The notes under the pieces were generated by a model, which worked only from the letters and a program-made list of their open reading frames with translations, did not search any database and had not been told where the DNA came from. From assembly GCF_030053135.1 (NCBI RefSeq), contig NZ_CP125651.1, positions 62,001-126,000 on the forward strand: a stretch of 64,000 nucleotides of DNA, given 5' to 3'. Positions 1 to 7,611 of the stretch are shown piece after piece; the stretch's first letter is position 1; every line of letters begins with the position of its first letter. This DNA comes from Rhizobium sp. BT04. Its GTDB lineage: Bacteria; Pseudomonadota; Alphaproteobacteria; Rhizobiales; Rhizobiaceae. Made by a program: the position numbers and the translations under genes.

Positions 1-1127
1 TGCAGGAGGAATGGAACGGCGAGCGGGATGATCGCGCCGAGCAGCGCGGTCGAGGAGGCAAAGGCCGAGACGATGGCGCCTGTAAAGCAAAGGAGGAGCG
101 CCACCAGCAGCGGCATGCCGAGACTCGATATGCCGTTCGCCACGTAATCGACCGTCCCGGCCTTCTCCATGACGCCGACATAGGTGATGATGCCGGCAAT
201 CAGCAGCACCGTCGACCAGCTGACCTTGTCGATTGCCGCCTTCTGGGTCTTCGGTGACAAGAGCGCGAGGGCGACAGCCACCGTCATCGCCACGAGGCCG
301 ACGTTGAACTTGAAAACCAGGGCGCCGATGCCGAGCGCCGTCAGGCCGATCAAGGTGGTAATTCTCTCATTGTTGAGACGCAACGTCGACGCGGTATCGG
401 CCGCCGTTCCATAGGCATGTTCCCTGATCGGTTTTGCCGGCGTGCCGCCGTGACCTCTGATCGACGCCGATACGCCCTCGGGATGGAGTTCGGGCAAGGG
501 GCCAAGCGATGCCGGATCTTGCTTCATCACCTTTGCGCCGCCGAAAATGAAGAAAACCAGCACGGCGATCGCCAGATTGAAAAAGAAGCTGGAGAGAAAC
601 AGTGAGGTCGGCGCAAAAGGCAGGCCGGCCTTCGCAACGATCTGGTTGGTGATACCGCCATAGATGCTGATCGGCGAGAAGCCGCCCGCCTGCGCGCCGT
701 GGATCACCATCAGGCCCATCATGACCGGGTGAATGCGGTACTGCACGGCAAAGCTCAAGGCGACGGGTGCGAGAATGGCGACCGCGGCGGGACCGAGAGC
801 ACCGAACCCGGTAATGACGGCGGCGACCAGGAACATCACCCAGGGAATCAAACCGATACGCCCGCGCACCAGGCGGACGGCACATTCGACGAGCCAGTCG
901 ATCGTGCCGTTGATCTGCGCTATGGCGAAGAGGTAGGTGACGGCGACGAGCGTCAGGAACAGATCACTCGGAAAGCCGGCAAATATATCGTTGGTTTTCA
1001 TGCCGATGATCAGAGAGCCGAGCACGAAGGCGCCGGCAAAGGCGAGCGCACCCATGTTGATCGGCTGGATCGTCGCAATGACGAACATAGCGACCAGCAG
1101 GCCTATGGCCAGTAATTCAATACCCAT
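1..1127 (-). CDS. matC: Malonate/dicarboxylate carrier MatC (3' end cut by window)
   Basis: Inner-membrane carrier expected to import malonate for MatB and MatA. The reverse strand gives MGIELLAIGLLVAMFV from an ATG at 1127 and stays open to base 1, about 375 residues, so the C-terminus lies outside the window. The protein is almost wholly hydrophobic with many membrane segments and glycine-rich stretches such as ITGFGALGPAAVAIL, as in the MatC_N/SLC13-like family. It follows matA and matB on the same strand, the order known for the R. leguminosarum bv. trifolii malonate operon, which is the main reason for this name. A 196-base gap holding a palindromic repeat separates it from matB, so it may be partly independently expressed. 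Malonate specificity is inferred from context. Confidence 0.85.
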   Translation of the reverse strand, partial: MGIELLAIGLLVAMFVIATIQPINMGALAFAGAFVLGSLIIGMKTNDIFAGFPSDLFLTLVAVTYLFAIAQINGTIDWLVECAVRLVRGRIGLIPWVMFLVAAVITGFGALGPAAVAILAPVALSFAVQYRIHPVMMGLMVIHGAQAGGFSPISIYGGITNQIVAKAGLPFAPTSLFLSSFFFNLAIAVLVFFIFGGAKVMKQDPASLGPLPELHPEGVSASIRGHGGTPAKPIREHAYGTAADTASTLRLNNERITTLIGLTALGIGALVFKFNVGLVAMTVAVALALLSPKTQKAAIDKVSWSTVLLIAGIITYVGVMEKAGTVDYVANGISSLGMPLLVALLLCFTGAIVSAFASSTALLGAIIPLAVPFLL

Positions 1128-1282
1128 GATTCCCCTCCCTCCGACGCCTCCAGCGCCGTAGCTGTTGTGTTCAAGATCGATGCGGGACGTCGCTACACCC
1201 TCCTCCCAGAGGGCGTGGCCGCCTCAGAGGGGTTCAGTTTTTCATGGAAACGCAGAACCGCTCTAAGTTTTTGTTATTACAC

Positions 1283-1320
1283 AATTCCCGGCAAAAGCGC
1301 TTCGCGCTTTGCCTGGAATT
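1283..1320. repeat. Imperfect palindromic intergenic repeat (RIME-like)
   Basis: The 38-base stretch is an imperfect inverted repeat running from AATTCC to GGAATT, with inner arms GGCAAA/TTTGCC and a short TTC loop between GCGC arms. Its end, together with the following bases (CCTGGAATTGCTCTA), recurs at about 14691-14705. This suggests a dispersed intergenic mosaic element of the kind known from Rhizobium. It lies between matB and matC and could form an RNA hairpin that tunes matC expression. Family assignment is from memory. Confidence 0.5.
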
Positions 1321-1323
1321 GCT

Positions 1324-2838
1324 CTAGGTCCTTGTGTAAAGATCGGCGTATTGCTGCCGCAGGATGTTTTTCTGAACCTTGCCCATCGTGTTGCGCGGCA
1401 AGTCCTCGGCGAAGATGATGCGTTTAGGTTGTTTATAGCGCGCGAGACGGCCCTGGAGGGCGTTGACGATGGTCTTTTCATCGAGGACGGAGCCGGGCTT
1501 GCAGACGACGACGGCCGTTACGCCTTCTCCGAAATCGGGATGTGGCACGCCGATGACGGCGCTCTCGACCACACCCTGGATCTGGTCGATCTCGCCCTCG
1601 ACCTCCTTCGGATAGATGTTGTATCCACCCGAAATCACCAGATCCTTGCCGCGACCGACGATGTGGATATAGCCGTCCCGGTCGATCTTGCCGAGATCGC
1701 CGCTGATGAAGAAACCGTCGGCGGTGAATTCGGCCGCGGTCTTTTCCGGCATGCGCCAATAACCTTTGAAGACGTTCGGCCCCTTGATCTCGATCATGCC
1801 CGTTTCCTCAGGCGGCAGCTCGAGCCCGGTGGCGGGATCGGTGACGCGCACCGTCACATCAGGCAGCGGGAAGCCGACCGTTCCGGCAATGCGTTTCCCC
1901 TCATAAGGGTTTGACGTGTTCATATTGGTTTCCGTCATGCCGTAACGCTCGAGAATGGCGTGACCGGTGCGGGCCTGGAACTCGGTATGGGTTTCGGCAA
2001 GCAGGGGCGCCGAACCGGAAATGAACAGGCGGATGTTGGCAACGACCTCTCTGTCGAGGTGCGGGCTTTGCAGGAGGCGCACGTAGAAGGTCGGCACGCC
2101 CATCAGCATCGTTGCCTCAGGCATCAGCGCAACGACCTCGTCGGCGTCGAATTTCGACAGCAGGAACATCGAGGCGCCGGCGAGCAGCGTGACATTCGTG
2201 GCGACGAACAGCCCATGCGTGTGGAAGATGGGCAAGGCATGGATCAGCCGATCACCGGCGGTAACGCGCCAATAGTCTCGCAAGGTCAGGGCGTTCGAGA
2301 GCAGGTTCCCATGGGTGAGCATCGCCCCCTTGGAACGTCCCGTCGTTCCCGAGGTGTAGAGGATCGCAGCCAGATCATCGGCAGCGCGCGAGGCGTCGAC
2401 AAAGTCGGCCGGCTCATCACGGGCGAGATCCAGCAACGAGCCGCTGCCATCGGCATCGAGCGTTTCGACGATCGCGCCGTGAGGCTTGGCGATCGTCTCC
2501 ACGCCTTCCCGAGCAGCCGACGCGACAACCACCAAACGCGGCTCCGCATCGCCGATGAAGTAATCGAGTTCAGCCAGCGTATAGGCGGTGTTGAGCGGCA
2601 GGTAGACCGCGCCGGTCCGAAGACAGGCGAGATAGAGGATCAATGCCTCGGCACTTTTCTCGACTTGCACCGCCACCCGATCGCCGGGGCGAATGCCGAG
2701 CGTATCCATCGCGCCGGCAAGGCGGCCGGAAAGAGCGAAGGCGTCGTCATAGGTCCATGTGCGGGTGCTATTGATGCGGATGAACGGTGCGTCACCGGGC
2801 GCAGCCGCCCGCATGGCGTCAAAAAGATGGTTGCTCAC
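1324..2838 (-). CDS. matB: Malonyl-CoA synthetase MatB
   Basis: Acyl-adenylate-forming enzyme that makes malonyl-CoA from malonate, ATP and CoA in the cytoplasm. The 504-residue protein has the adenylate-forming motif YTSGTTGRSKG at 161-171, an RYGMTETNM motif in the middle, an ISGDLGKIDRDGYI hinge region, and the C-terminal catalytic lysine at about 487 (PRNTMGKVQK). Length and motifs fit MatB exactly. It starts at GTG (2838-2836), which overlaps the TGA stop of matA by four bases (GTGA), so the two are translationally coupled. Related acyl-CoA ligases share the fold, but the matA and matC neighbours make malonate the clear substrate. Confidence 0.95.
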   Translation of the reverse strand: MSNHLFDAMRAAAPGDAPFIRINSTRTWTYDDAFALSGRLAGAMDTLGIRPGDRVAVQVEKSAEALILYLACLRTGAVYLPLNTAYTLAELDYFIGDAEPRLVVVASAAREGVETIAKPHGAIVETLDADGSGSLLDLARDEPADFVDASRAADDLAAILYTSGTTGRSKGAMLTHGNLLSNALTLRDYWRVTAGDRLIHALPIFHTHGLFVATNVTLLAGASMFLLSKFDADEVVALMPEATMLMGVPTFYVRLLQSPHLDREVVANIRLFISGSAPLLAETHTEFQARTGHAILERYGMTETNMNTSNPYEGKRIAGTVGFPLPDVTVRVTDPATGLELPPEETGMIEIKGPNVFKGYWRMPEKTAAEFTADGFFISGDLGKIDRDGYIHIVGRGKDLVISGGYNIYPKEVEGEIDQIQGVVESAVIGVPHPDFGEGVTAVVVCKPGSVLDEKTIVNALQGRLARYKQPKRIIFAEDLPRNTMGKVQKNILRQQYADLYTRT

Positions 2839-4259
2839 TTTCGCCCTCCTCCAAGCGTTGAGTTCACTATCTGTGCGAATGGCCGGGAGCCTTGCTGGCC
2901 ATTGCCGCTGCGGCGGCTTTCGTCATTCTGGTTGAGCAGGCTTTTGACCGCAGGCGAGGCAATCACTTCACCGCGCTGCGCGAGAGCCTCGTGGTTGGCC
3001 ACGATATCGTCGAGCTTGTAGAGGTAGTTGACCATCAGGCCGTGGGCCTGCTGCATCGCCTTGGCCGAGCGGTCGCCGAGAAAATTCAGTCTTTCCAGTC
3101 GAGCGCCGTTGCCGAGATGGAAGCGGGCGACGGGGTCGACGGGGCGGCCCTCCGGCGTCCGCTCGGTCAGGAAATAGCGCGCCGCCAGCGGCAGCAATAC
3201 GCGCTCCACTTCGGCCGCGCTGCTCTCATTGTTTGGCCAGTTCGGATCGTCCAGCAAGATCAGCGTCTGGCGGGCCGCTTCGGGCAAGAAGCTTTCGGCG
3301 GTCGAGGCGCGCGCCTTGGCAAGCCAACGGGCAAAGCCCGGCACCGGCGACAGCGTCACGAAATTCTTCAGGCCGGGCAGGTCCCTGCGCAGGTCGTCGA
3401 CGACCTGCTTGATTAGGAAGTTGCCGAACGAGATTCCGCGCAGGCCATCCTGGCAGTTGGAGATCGAATAGAAAACGGCCGTCGTCGCCTCGTCGGCATT
3501 GATCTGCTCCCTCCCCTCGACGAGCACGTCTCCGATCGCGCTCGGCACCGATCGTGTCAGCGCCACCTCGACGAACACCAGCGGCTCGTCGGCCAGCCGG
3601 GGATGGAAGAAGGCAAAGCATCGGCGGTCGGCCGGCGCCAAACGACGGCGCAACTCCTCCCAGCCGGCGATCTCGTGCACGGCCTCGTATTTGATGATCT
3701 TTTCAAGGATATAAGCCGGCGTCGACCAGTCGATCGGGCGCAGCGTCAGGAAGCCCCGATTGAACCAGGAGCCGAACAGATGGGTAAAGTCGGCATCAAG
3801 CGCGTGATAACCTTCGGATTGGTCTTTGGAAGCAAGCAGTTGCTGGCGCATCCGGACGAGTTTGGCGGTGCCGTTCGGCGCGTGGTTCAATCGGCGCAGG
3901 AGTTCCTGTCGCCGCGGCTCGGCTGCCTGGTGAAGGGCAATGACCGCGGCAGAGCTTTTATCGGTGCGGTAGTTATCGATCGCCTGGTCGAGCCTGGCCG
4001 TGTCGGGTCCGAACTTTTCATGCAGCATATCGAGGAATGTTTGCGCGCCTTCGCTTTCGAGCGCCTCCCAGCGATCGAGGATTTCGGCCGCAAGCGCCAT
4101 GCCCGAGGCTTCGCCCCGGCTCGACAGCAGCATTTCACAGAGTGTCTGGAGATCGGCCTTGGCTGCTACCTGGGTGGCGCGCGCGCCGGAAAACAGCAGC
4201 TGGCGTCCGCGATCGGTGATGCTCTGCAGCATGTCGGTGAAGAAGGAAGCCTCAGACAT
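2835..4259 (-). CDS. matA: Malonyl-CoA decarboxylase MatA
   Basis: Decarboxylates malonyl-CoA to acetyl-CoA, completing malonate breakdown after MatB. The start at 4259 (MSEASFFTDM) is chosen because AGAGGAG precedes it at good spacing. A longer open frame to 4403 runs into the operator region and is unlikely. The 474-residue protein is helical at the N-terminus (about 1-150). It has the conserved malonyl-CoA decarboxylase catalytic core, with FGNFLIKQVV followed by KNFVTLSPVPGFARWL, in the last half. It is the first gene of the leftward operon, overlaps matB by four bases, and faces matR across a palindromic operator. Confidence 0.95.
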   Translation of the reverse strand: MSEASFFTDMLQSITDRGRQLLFSGARATQVAAKADLQTLCEMLLSSRGEASGMALAAEILDRWEALESEGAQTFLDMLHEKFGPDTARLDQAIDNYRTDKSSAAVIALHQAAEPRRQELLRRLNHAPNGTAKLVRMRQQLLASKDQSEGYHALDADFTHLFGSWFNRGFLTLRPIDWSTPAYILEKIIKYEAVHEIAGWEELRRRLAPADRRCFAFFHPRLADEPLVFVEVALTRSVPSAIGDVLVEGREQINADEATTAVFYSISNCQDGLRGISFGNFLIKQVVDDLRRDLPGLKNFVTLSPVPGFARWLAKARASTAESFLPEAARQTLILLDDPNWPNNESSAAEVERVLLPLAARYFLTERTPEGRPVDPVARFHLGNGARLERLNFLGDRSAKAMQQAHGLMVNYLYKLDDIVANHEALAQRGEVIASPAVKSLLNQNDESRRSGNGQQGSRPFAQIVNSTLGGGRK

Positions 4260-4391
4260 GCCATTCTCCTCTCTTCTGCCGGTCTCTTCGGTTGGGCCGG
4301 CTCGGTGCGGACCGTTTTTGACGGCGGCTTCCCATCGTCGGGTTTCACCGGTAGTATGTAGAATGCCACTCTTCGTACACGGGGTCAACCA

Positions 4392-4405
4392 TCGTGTATA
4401 CAAGA
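4392..4405. promoter_or_regulatory. Probable MatR operator (matO)
   Basis: TCGTGTATACAAGA lies between the divergent matA and matR starts. Its core TGTATACA is a perfect 8-base palindrome. Read on the other strand it is TCTTGTATACACGA, which I recall as the published MatR binding site in R. leguminosarum bv. trifolii. It is 45 bp before matR's start codon, well placed to control both directions. Confidence 0.8.
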
Positions 4406-4436
4406 GTTGTGTTTATGTATGAAGGAAGAGAGACGA

Positions 4437-5087
4437 ATGTCCGAAAATGCAGGCCGATGGCTTCGGGATGAGATTGAAAATTCAATCCTTTCCAACGAGT
4501 TCTCCCCCGGTGAGCGGCTCGACGAAATGGTGCTTGCGACGCGTTTCGGGGTCTCCCGCACACCGGTGCGCGAGGCACTGATGCAGCTCGATGCGATCGG
4601 CCTTATCGAAATTCGGCCGCGCAGAGGCGCTGTCGTTATCGATCCGGGGCCGCACCGCGTCTATGAGATGTTCGAGGTGATGGCCGAGCTGGAGGGCCTG
4701 GCCGGATCGCTCGCCGCACGACGGCTGGACAAGACCTCCCGGGAAGCGATCACGGCCACCCACAGCCGCTGCGAGCAATCGGCCGCTGCCGGCGACAGCG
4801 ACGCCTATTATTACGACAATGAGGAGTTCCATAAGGCCATCTACGCAGCCGGCCGCAGCGAATTCCTCGAGGAGCAATGTGTGCAATTGCACCGGCGCCT
4901 ACGGCCTTACCGCCGCCTCCAGCTGCGCGTGCGCAACCGCCTGTCGACCTCCTTCTCGGAACATTGCGCCATCGTCGACGCGATCTTTGCCGGAGACGGC
5001 GATGAAGCCCGTCGCCTGCTGCGGACGCATGTCGGCATTCAGGGAGAGAGGTTCAGCGATCTGGTCGCCAGCATGGCAACCAGATGA
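4437..5087 (+). CDS. matR: GntR-family malonate regulator MatR
   Basis: Transcription factor for the divergent matABC operon. The start at 4437 (MSENAGRWLRDEI) is preferred over an upstream ATG at 4407 because GGAAGAG precedes it and because 4407 abuts the operator. The 216 residues contain an N-terminal winged helix (about 8-70, with FGVSRTPVREAL as the recognition region) and a C-terminal FCD effector domain (about 80-205; His-containing helices around EEFHKAIYAAG and FSEHCAIVDAI). In the malonate systems the effector is malonate. The adjacent palindrome supports direct regulation. Confidence 0.9.
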   Translation: MSENAGRWLRDEIENSILSNEFSPGERLDEMVLATRFGVSRTPVREALMQLDAIGLIEIRPRRGAVVIDPGPHRVYEMFEVMAELEGLAGSLAARRLDKTSREAITATHSRCEQSAAAGDSDAYYYDNEEFHKAIYAAGRSEFLEEQCVQLHRRLRPYRRLQLRVRNRLSTSFSEHCAIVDAIFAGDGDEARRLLRTHVGIQGERFSDLVASMATR

Positions 5088-5161
5088 ATTTCGGTAGGCG
5101 ACAATACCGCGCATTCGACAGCTGGTGCTGACGATCGGTCTCCGCGCGATTTGAGGGCAAG

Positions 5162-5192
5162 CGCTTCCAACTGACCATTGACATTGGAAGCG
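5162..5192. terminator. Inverted repeat after matR
   Basis: Nine-base arms CGCTTCCAA and TTGGAAGCG are separated by 13 bases. The repeat lies 75 bp after the matR stop and 60 bp before the next gene. There is no T run, so it may be a weak terminator or a protein-binding site rather than a classic intrinsic terminator. Confidence 0.4.
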
Positions 5193-5211
5193 TTAAGGCC
5201 GAAGCCGCACT

Positions 5212-5231
5212 CGGCCGCGCATGCGCGGCCG
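5212..5231. repeat. Perfect 20-bp GC palindrome upstream of the EamA gene
   Basis: CGGCCGCGCATGCGCGGCCG is a perfect palindrome ending 20 bp before the start of the permease gene at 5252. It would form a very stable hairpin in the 5' leader of that mRNA. Function unknown. Confidence 0.5.
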
Positions 5232-5251
5232 CTTCGCGAGGATACTCAGAG

Positions 5252-6169
5252 ATGAAGACCAAGGCGGCGATAGCCAATGCCGGAAACCTGATCATAACAG
5301 GTGTCGTGCTGATGCTGCTCGGCGATCTGCTCTTTGCGCTGAACGATGCGATGGGCAAGTGGCTGGTCGCAAGCTTTGCCGTCGGCCAGGTGCTGGTGAT
5401 CCGCTCGGTCGGCGCTTTCATTGTGCTAGGCCCCATGATCGTGCGGCAAGGGCCGATGGCCTTGTTCCACGTCGAGCAGAAAGGCCTGCAGTTCATACGT
5501 GTTTTCATGGCGACTGGCGATGTCGCGCTGTTTTACGCCGCCGTCGCCTATCTGCCGCTCGCAGACGTCATGACCTTCTATATGGCCGGGCCGATCTACA
5601 TTGCGGCGCTCTCACATTTCTTTCTCGGAGAAAAAATCGGCTGGCGGCGTTGGCTGGCTGTTCTGATCGGCTTCGCAGGCGTCGTCATCGCGCTGCGTCC
5701 GTCTACCGCAATGCTGTCGCTTCCATCGCTCTTCGGCCTTGCGGGCAGCCTTTCCTTTGGGCTGTCGCTGGTCATGAGCCGCTATCTGCGCTCGACCAGC
5801 GATACGACGCTCGTGACATGGCAGACGGTTGCCGCCCTCCTCACCGGCATCGTCTTGAGCGTCGGCCACTGGCAGCCGGCAAAGCTCGTCGACTGGTCCG
5901 GCATGCTGCTGCTCGGCATCATCGCCACCTGCGCACATCTGCTCATCACGCGCTCGCTGAAGCTCGCACCGGCATCGCTGCTCGCGCCGCTGCAATATAC
6001 GCTGCTGCTCTGGGCAATCATCCTCGGCTATATCTTCTTCAATGATGTTCCCGATGCGCAGATCATTGTCGGTGCGGCAATTATCGTCGTCGCCGGGCTC
6101 TTCATCTTCCACCGGAAGAACCTGAAAGAGACGGTCCCGGCTGAGGCCGTCCCGCCCGACGGCCATTGA
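5252..6169 (+). CDS. EamA/DMT-family permease
   Basis: Inner-membrane transporter of the drug/metabolite superfamily; substrate unknown. The 305-residue protein shows about ten hydrophobic segments in two similar halves. The first contains FALNDAMGKWLVASFAVGQVLVIRS and DVALFYAAVAYLPLADVMTFY; the second contains a second EamA repeat ending in AAIIVVAGLFIFHRKN. The start has GAGG at suitable spacing. It stands alone between matR and a convergent DUF763 gene, so context does not reveal the substrate. A related but distinct EamA protein occurs at 30491. Confidence 0.85.
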   Translation: MKTKAAIANAGNLIITGVVLMLLGDLLFALNDAMGKWLVASFAVGQVLVIRSVGAFIVLGPMIVRQGPMALFHVEQKGLQFIRVFMATGDVALFYAAVAYLPLADVMTFYMAGPIYIAALSHFFLGEKIGWRRWLAVLIGFAGVVIALRPSTAMLSLPSLFGLAGSLSFGLSLVMSRYLRSTSDTTLVTWQTVAALLTGIVLSVGHWQPAKLVDWSGMLLLGIIATCAHLLITRSLKLAPASLLAPLQYTLLLWAIILGYIFFNDVPDAQIIVGAAIIVVAGLFIFHRKNLKETVPAEAVPPDGH

Positions 6170-6243
6170 AGCCACGGCGCTGGCACGCGGCTGGCGGGCA
6201 TTTCGGCGGCAGATTACGTCAATGATCGCTCAAGCGTTGAATC

Positions 6244-7494
6244 CTAGCCCTCATTACCCGGCGGCGGCTCCCAGCCGAAGACGCTGCGCCCGCCGAAATC
6301 GGCGGATTGGCGGAATTCGCCGGCGACGATTTCCTTGAGGTCGGGGCCGGTCACGTAGCGTTCCATCTGCCTGGATTGGTCGTCCAGGCGCCGCAGCGCC
6401 TGCAACTCCTCTTCCCGTCCGAGCTTGCCCTTCTGCACCGCCGATTTCATCACGGCGATGGTCTCGTCATAGACCTTGAGCGGCACCGGAAAGGGATGGC
6501 GGTCCTTGCCGCCATGGGCGATCGAGAAGCGTGCCGGATCGGAAAAGCGGCAAGGTGCGCCGTGGACGACTTCCGCCACCATCGCCAGCGCCTTCACCGT
6601 GCGGGCGCCGACGCCTGGAACGAGCAGCAGCTCTTGGAAATCCGCCGGTCCGCGATCGGCTGCCGCGGCCAGATTTCCATGTAGGCGGCGCATATTGACG
6701 TCGCTCTCACGGACGTCGTGATGGGCCGGCATGATCAGGTGCGGCAGCATCGGCTGCTCGGCGGGTTCCGGCGCCGGCTCTTCCGCACGCAGCAGTGCGG
6801 CGGCCTCGCGGATGATCCGGTCGGGACCGAGCGTCGCCAGCAGATCGAGTTGGCCGCGCCGCGAGCGCTCGGCCCGCTTGTCGGCAAGGTTGACGATCTC
6901 GCCCTGGCTCCTGCCCTCGATTGCCGCATGCGGTGAATCGACGAAACTCTCCAGCCCTTCCGACAGCCAGTGATAGCGCCGGGCCTGCCGCTTGTCGCCG
7001 TTCATACCCTGCTGCACCACCACCCAATGGCCGTCGTCGGCGACGATGAAGCCGTGGAGATAAAGGTCGAATCCGTCCTGGAGTGCGGCGCTGTCGACTT
7101 TGGCGATAAGACGGCTCGTCGTCGCCAGCCCATCCCCGTCGAGACCGACACGCTCGCCGATCGACAGCAGTTCCTGCGGGGTCTTACGTGAATGCGCGCC
7201 GCGGCCGCCGCAGACATGCAGGCCGAGTTCGCCGGCGCGCGGCTTCAGCCCGCGCTTCAGGGCACCGAGAACGCTGGTCGTGATGCCGGAGGAATGCCAG
7301 TCCATGCCCATGACCGCACCAAAGGACTGGAACCAGAAGGGATGCGCGAGCCTGCGCAGGAATTCGTCGCGGCCATAGTGATGGACGATCGCCTCGGTGA
7401 TCAACGTGCCGAGCCGCGTCATCCGGTCGCCGAGCCAATGCGGCACACGTCCCCCGTGAAGGGGAAGATCGGCGCTGCCTGCTCGTTGTGACAT
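6244..7494 (-). CDS. DUF763 domain protein
   Basis: Conserved 416-residue protein of unknown function. The N-terminal part (about 8-300) has the family signature: DLPLHGGRVPHWL at the start, FGAVMGMDWHSSGITTSVLGALK around 60-80, and GLHVCGGRGAHSR soon after. At about residue 285-305 the stretch LLLVPGVGARTVKALAMVAE looks like a helix-hairpin-helix, a non-specific DNA-binding motif common in repair proteins. This hints at a nucleic-acid role, but that is my inference. GGAGCG precedes the ATG. It is transcribed away from the phospholipase-D gene at 7612 and may be separately controlled. Confidence 0.85.
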   Translation of the reverse strand: MSQRAGSADLPLHGGRVPHWLGDRMTRLGTLITEAIVHHYGRDEFLRRLAHPFWFQSFGAVMGMDWHSSGITTSVLGALKRGLKPRAGELGLHVCGGRGAHSRKTPQELLSIGERVGLDGDGLATTSRLIAKVDSAALQDGFDLYLHGFIVADDGHWVVVQQGMNGDKRQARRYHWLSEGLESFVDSPHAAIEGRSQGEIVNLADKRAERSRRGQLDLLATLGPDRIIREAAALLRAEEPAPEPAEQPMLPHLIMPAHHDVRESDVNMRRLHGNLAAAADRGPADFQELLLVPGVGARTVKALAMVAEVVHGAPCRFSDPARFSIAHGGKDRHPFPVPLKVYDETIAVMKSAVQKGKLGREEELQALRRLDDQSRQMERYVTGPDLKEIVAGEFRQSADFGGRSVFGWEPPPGNEG

Positions 7495-7557
7495 CTCGCT
7501 CCTTGCACTTTGTATCGCCCATCGTTGCTAGCATGCTCGCCTTGTCCGGCGCGACAG

Positions 7558-7582
7558 GGAACCCAAAAATATTCCAGACGTT
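7558..7582 (+). promoter_or_regulatory. EcfG (RpoE2)-type promoter for the PLD gene
   Basis: GGAAC at 7558-7562 and CGTT at 7579-7582 are separated by exactly 16 bases. This matches the alphaproteobacterial general-stress sigma factor consensus GGAAC-N16/17-CGTT. The predicted transcript would begin around 7589, about 23 bases before the ATG at 7612. Confidence 0.75.
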
Positions 7583-7611
7583 TGCTCTCCCAGTGAGAGG
7601 CCGAGGCAATC

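Noticed and set aside
4407..4436. Upstream ATG for matR
   Set aside because: It would begin almost inside the operator, and the start at 4437 has a proper GGAAGAG site.
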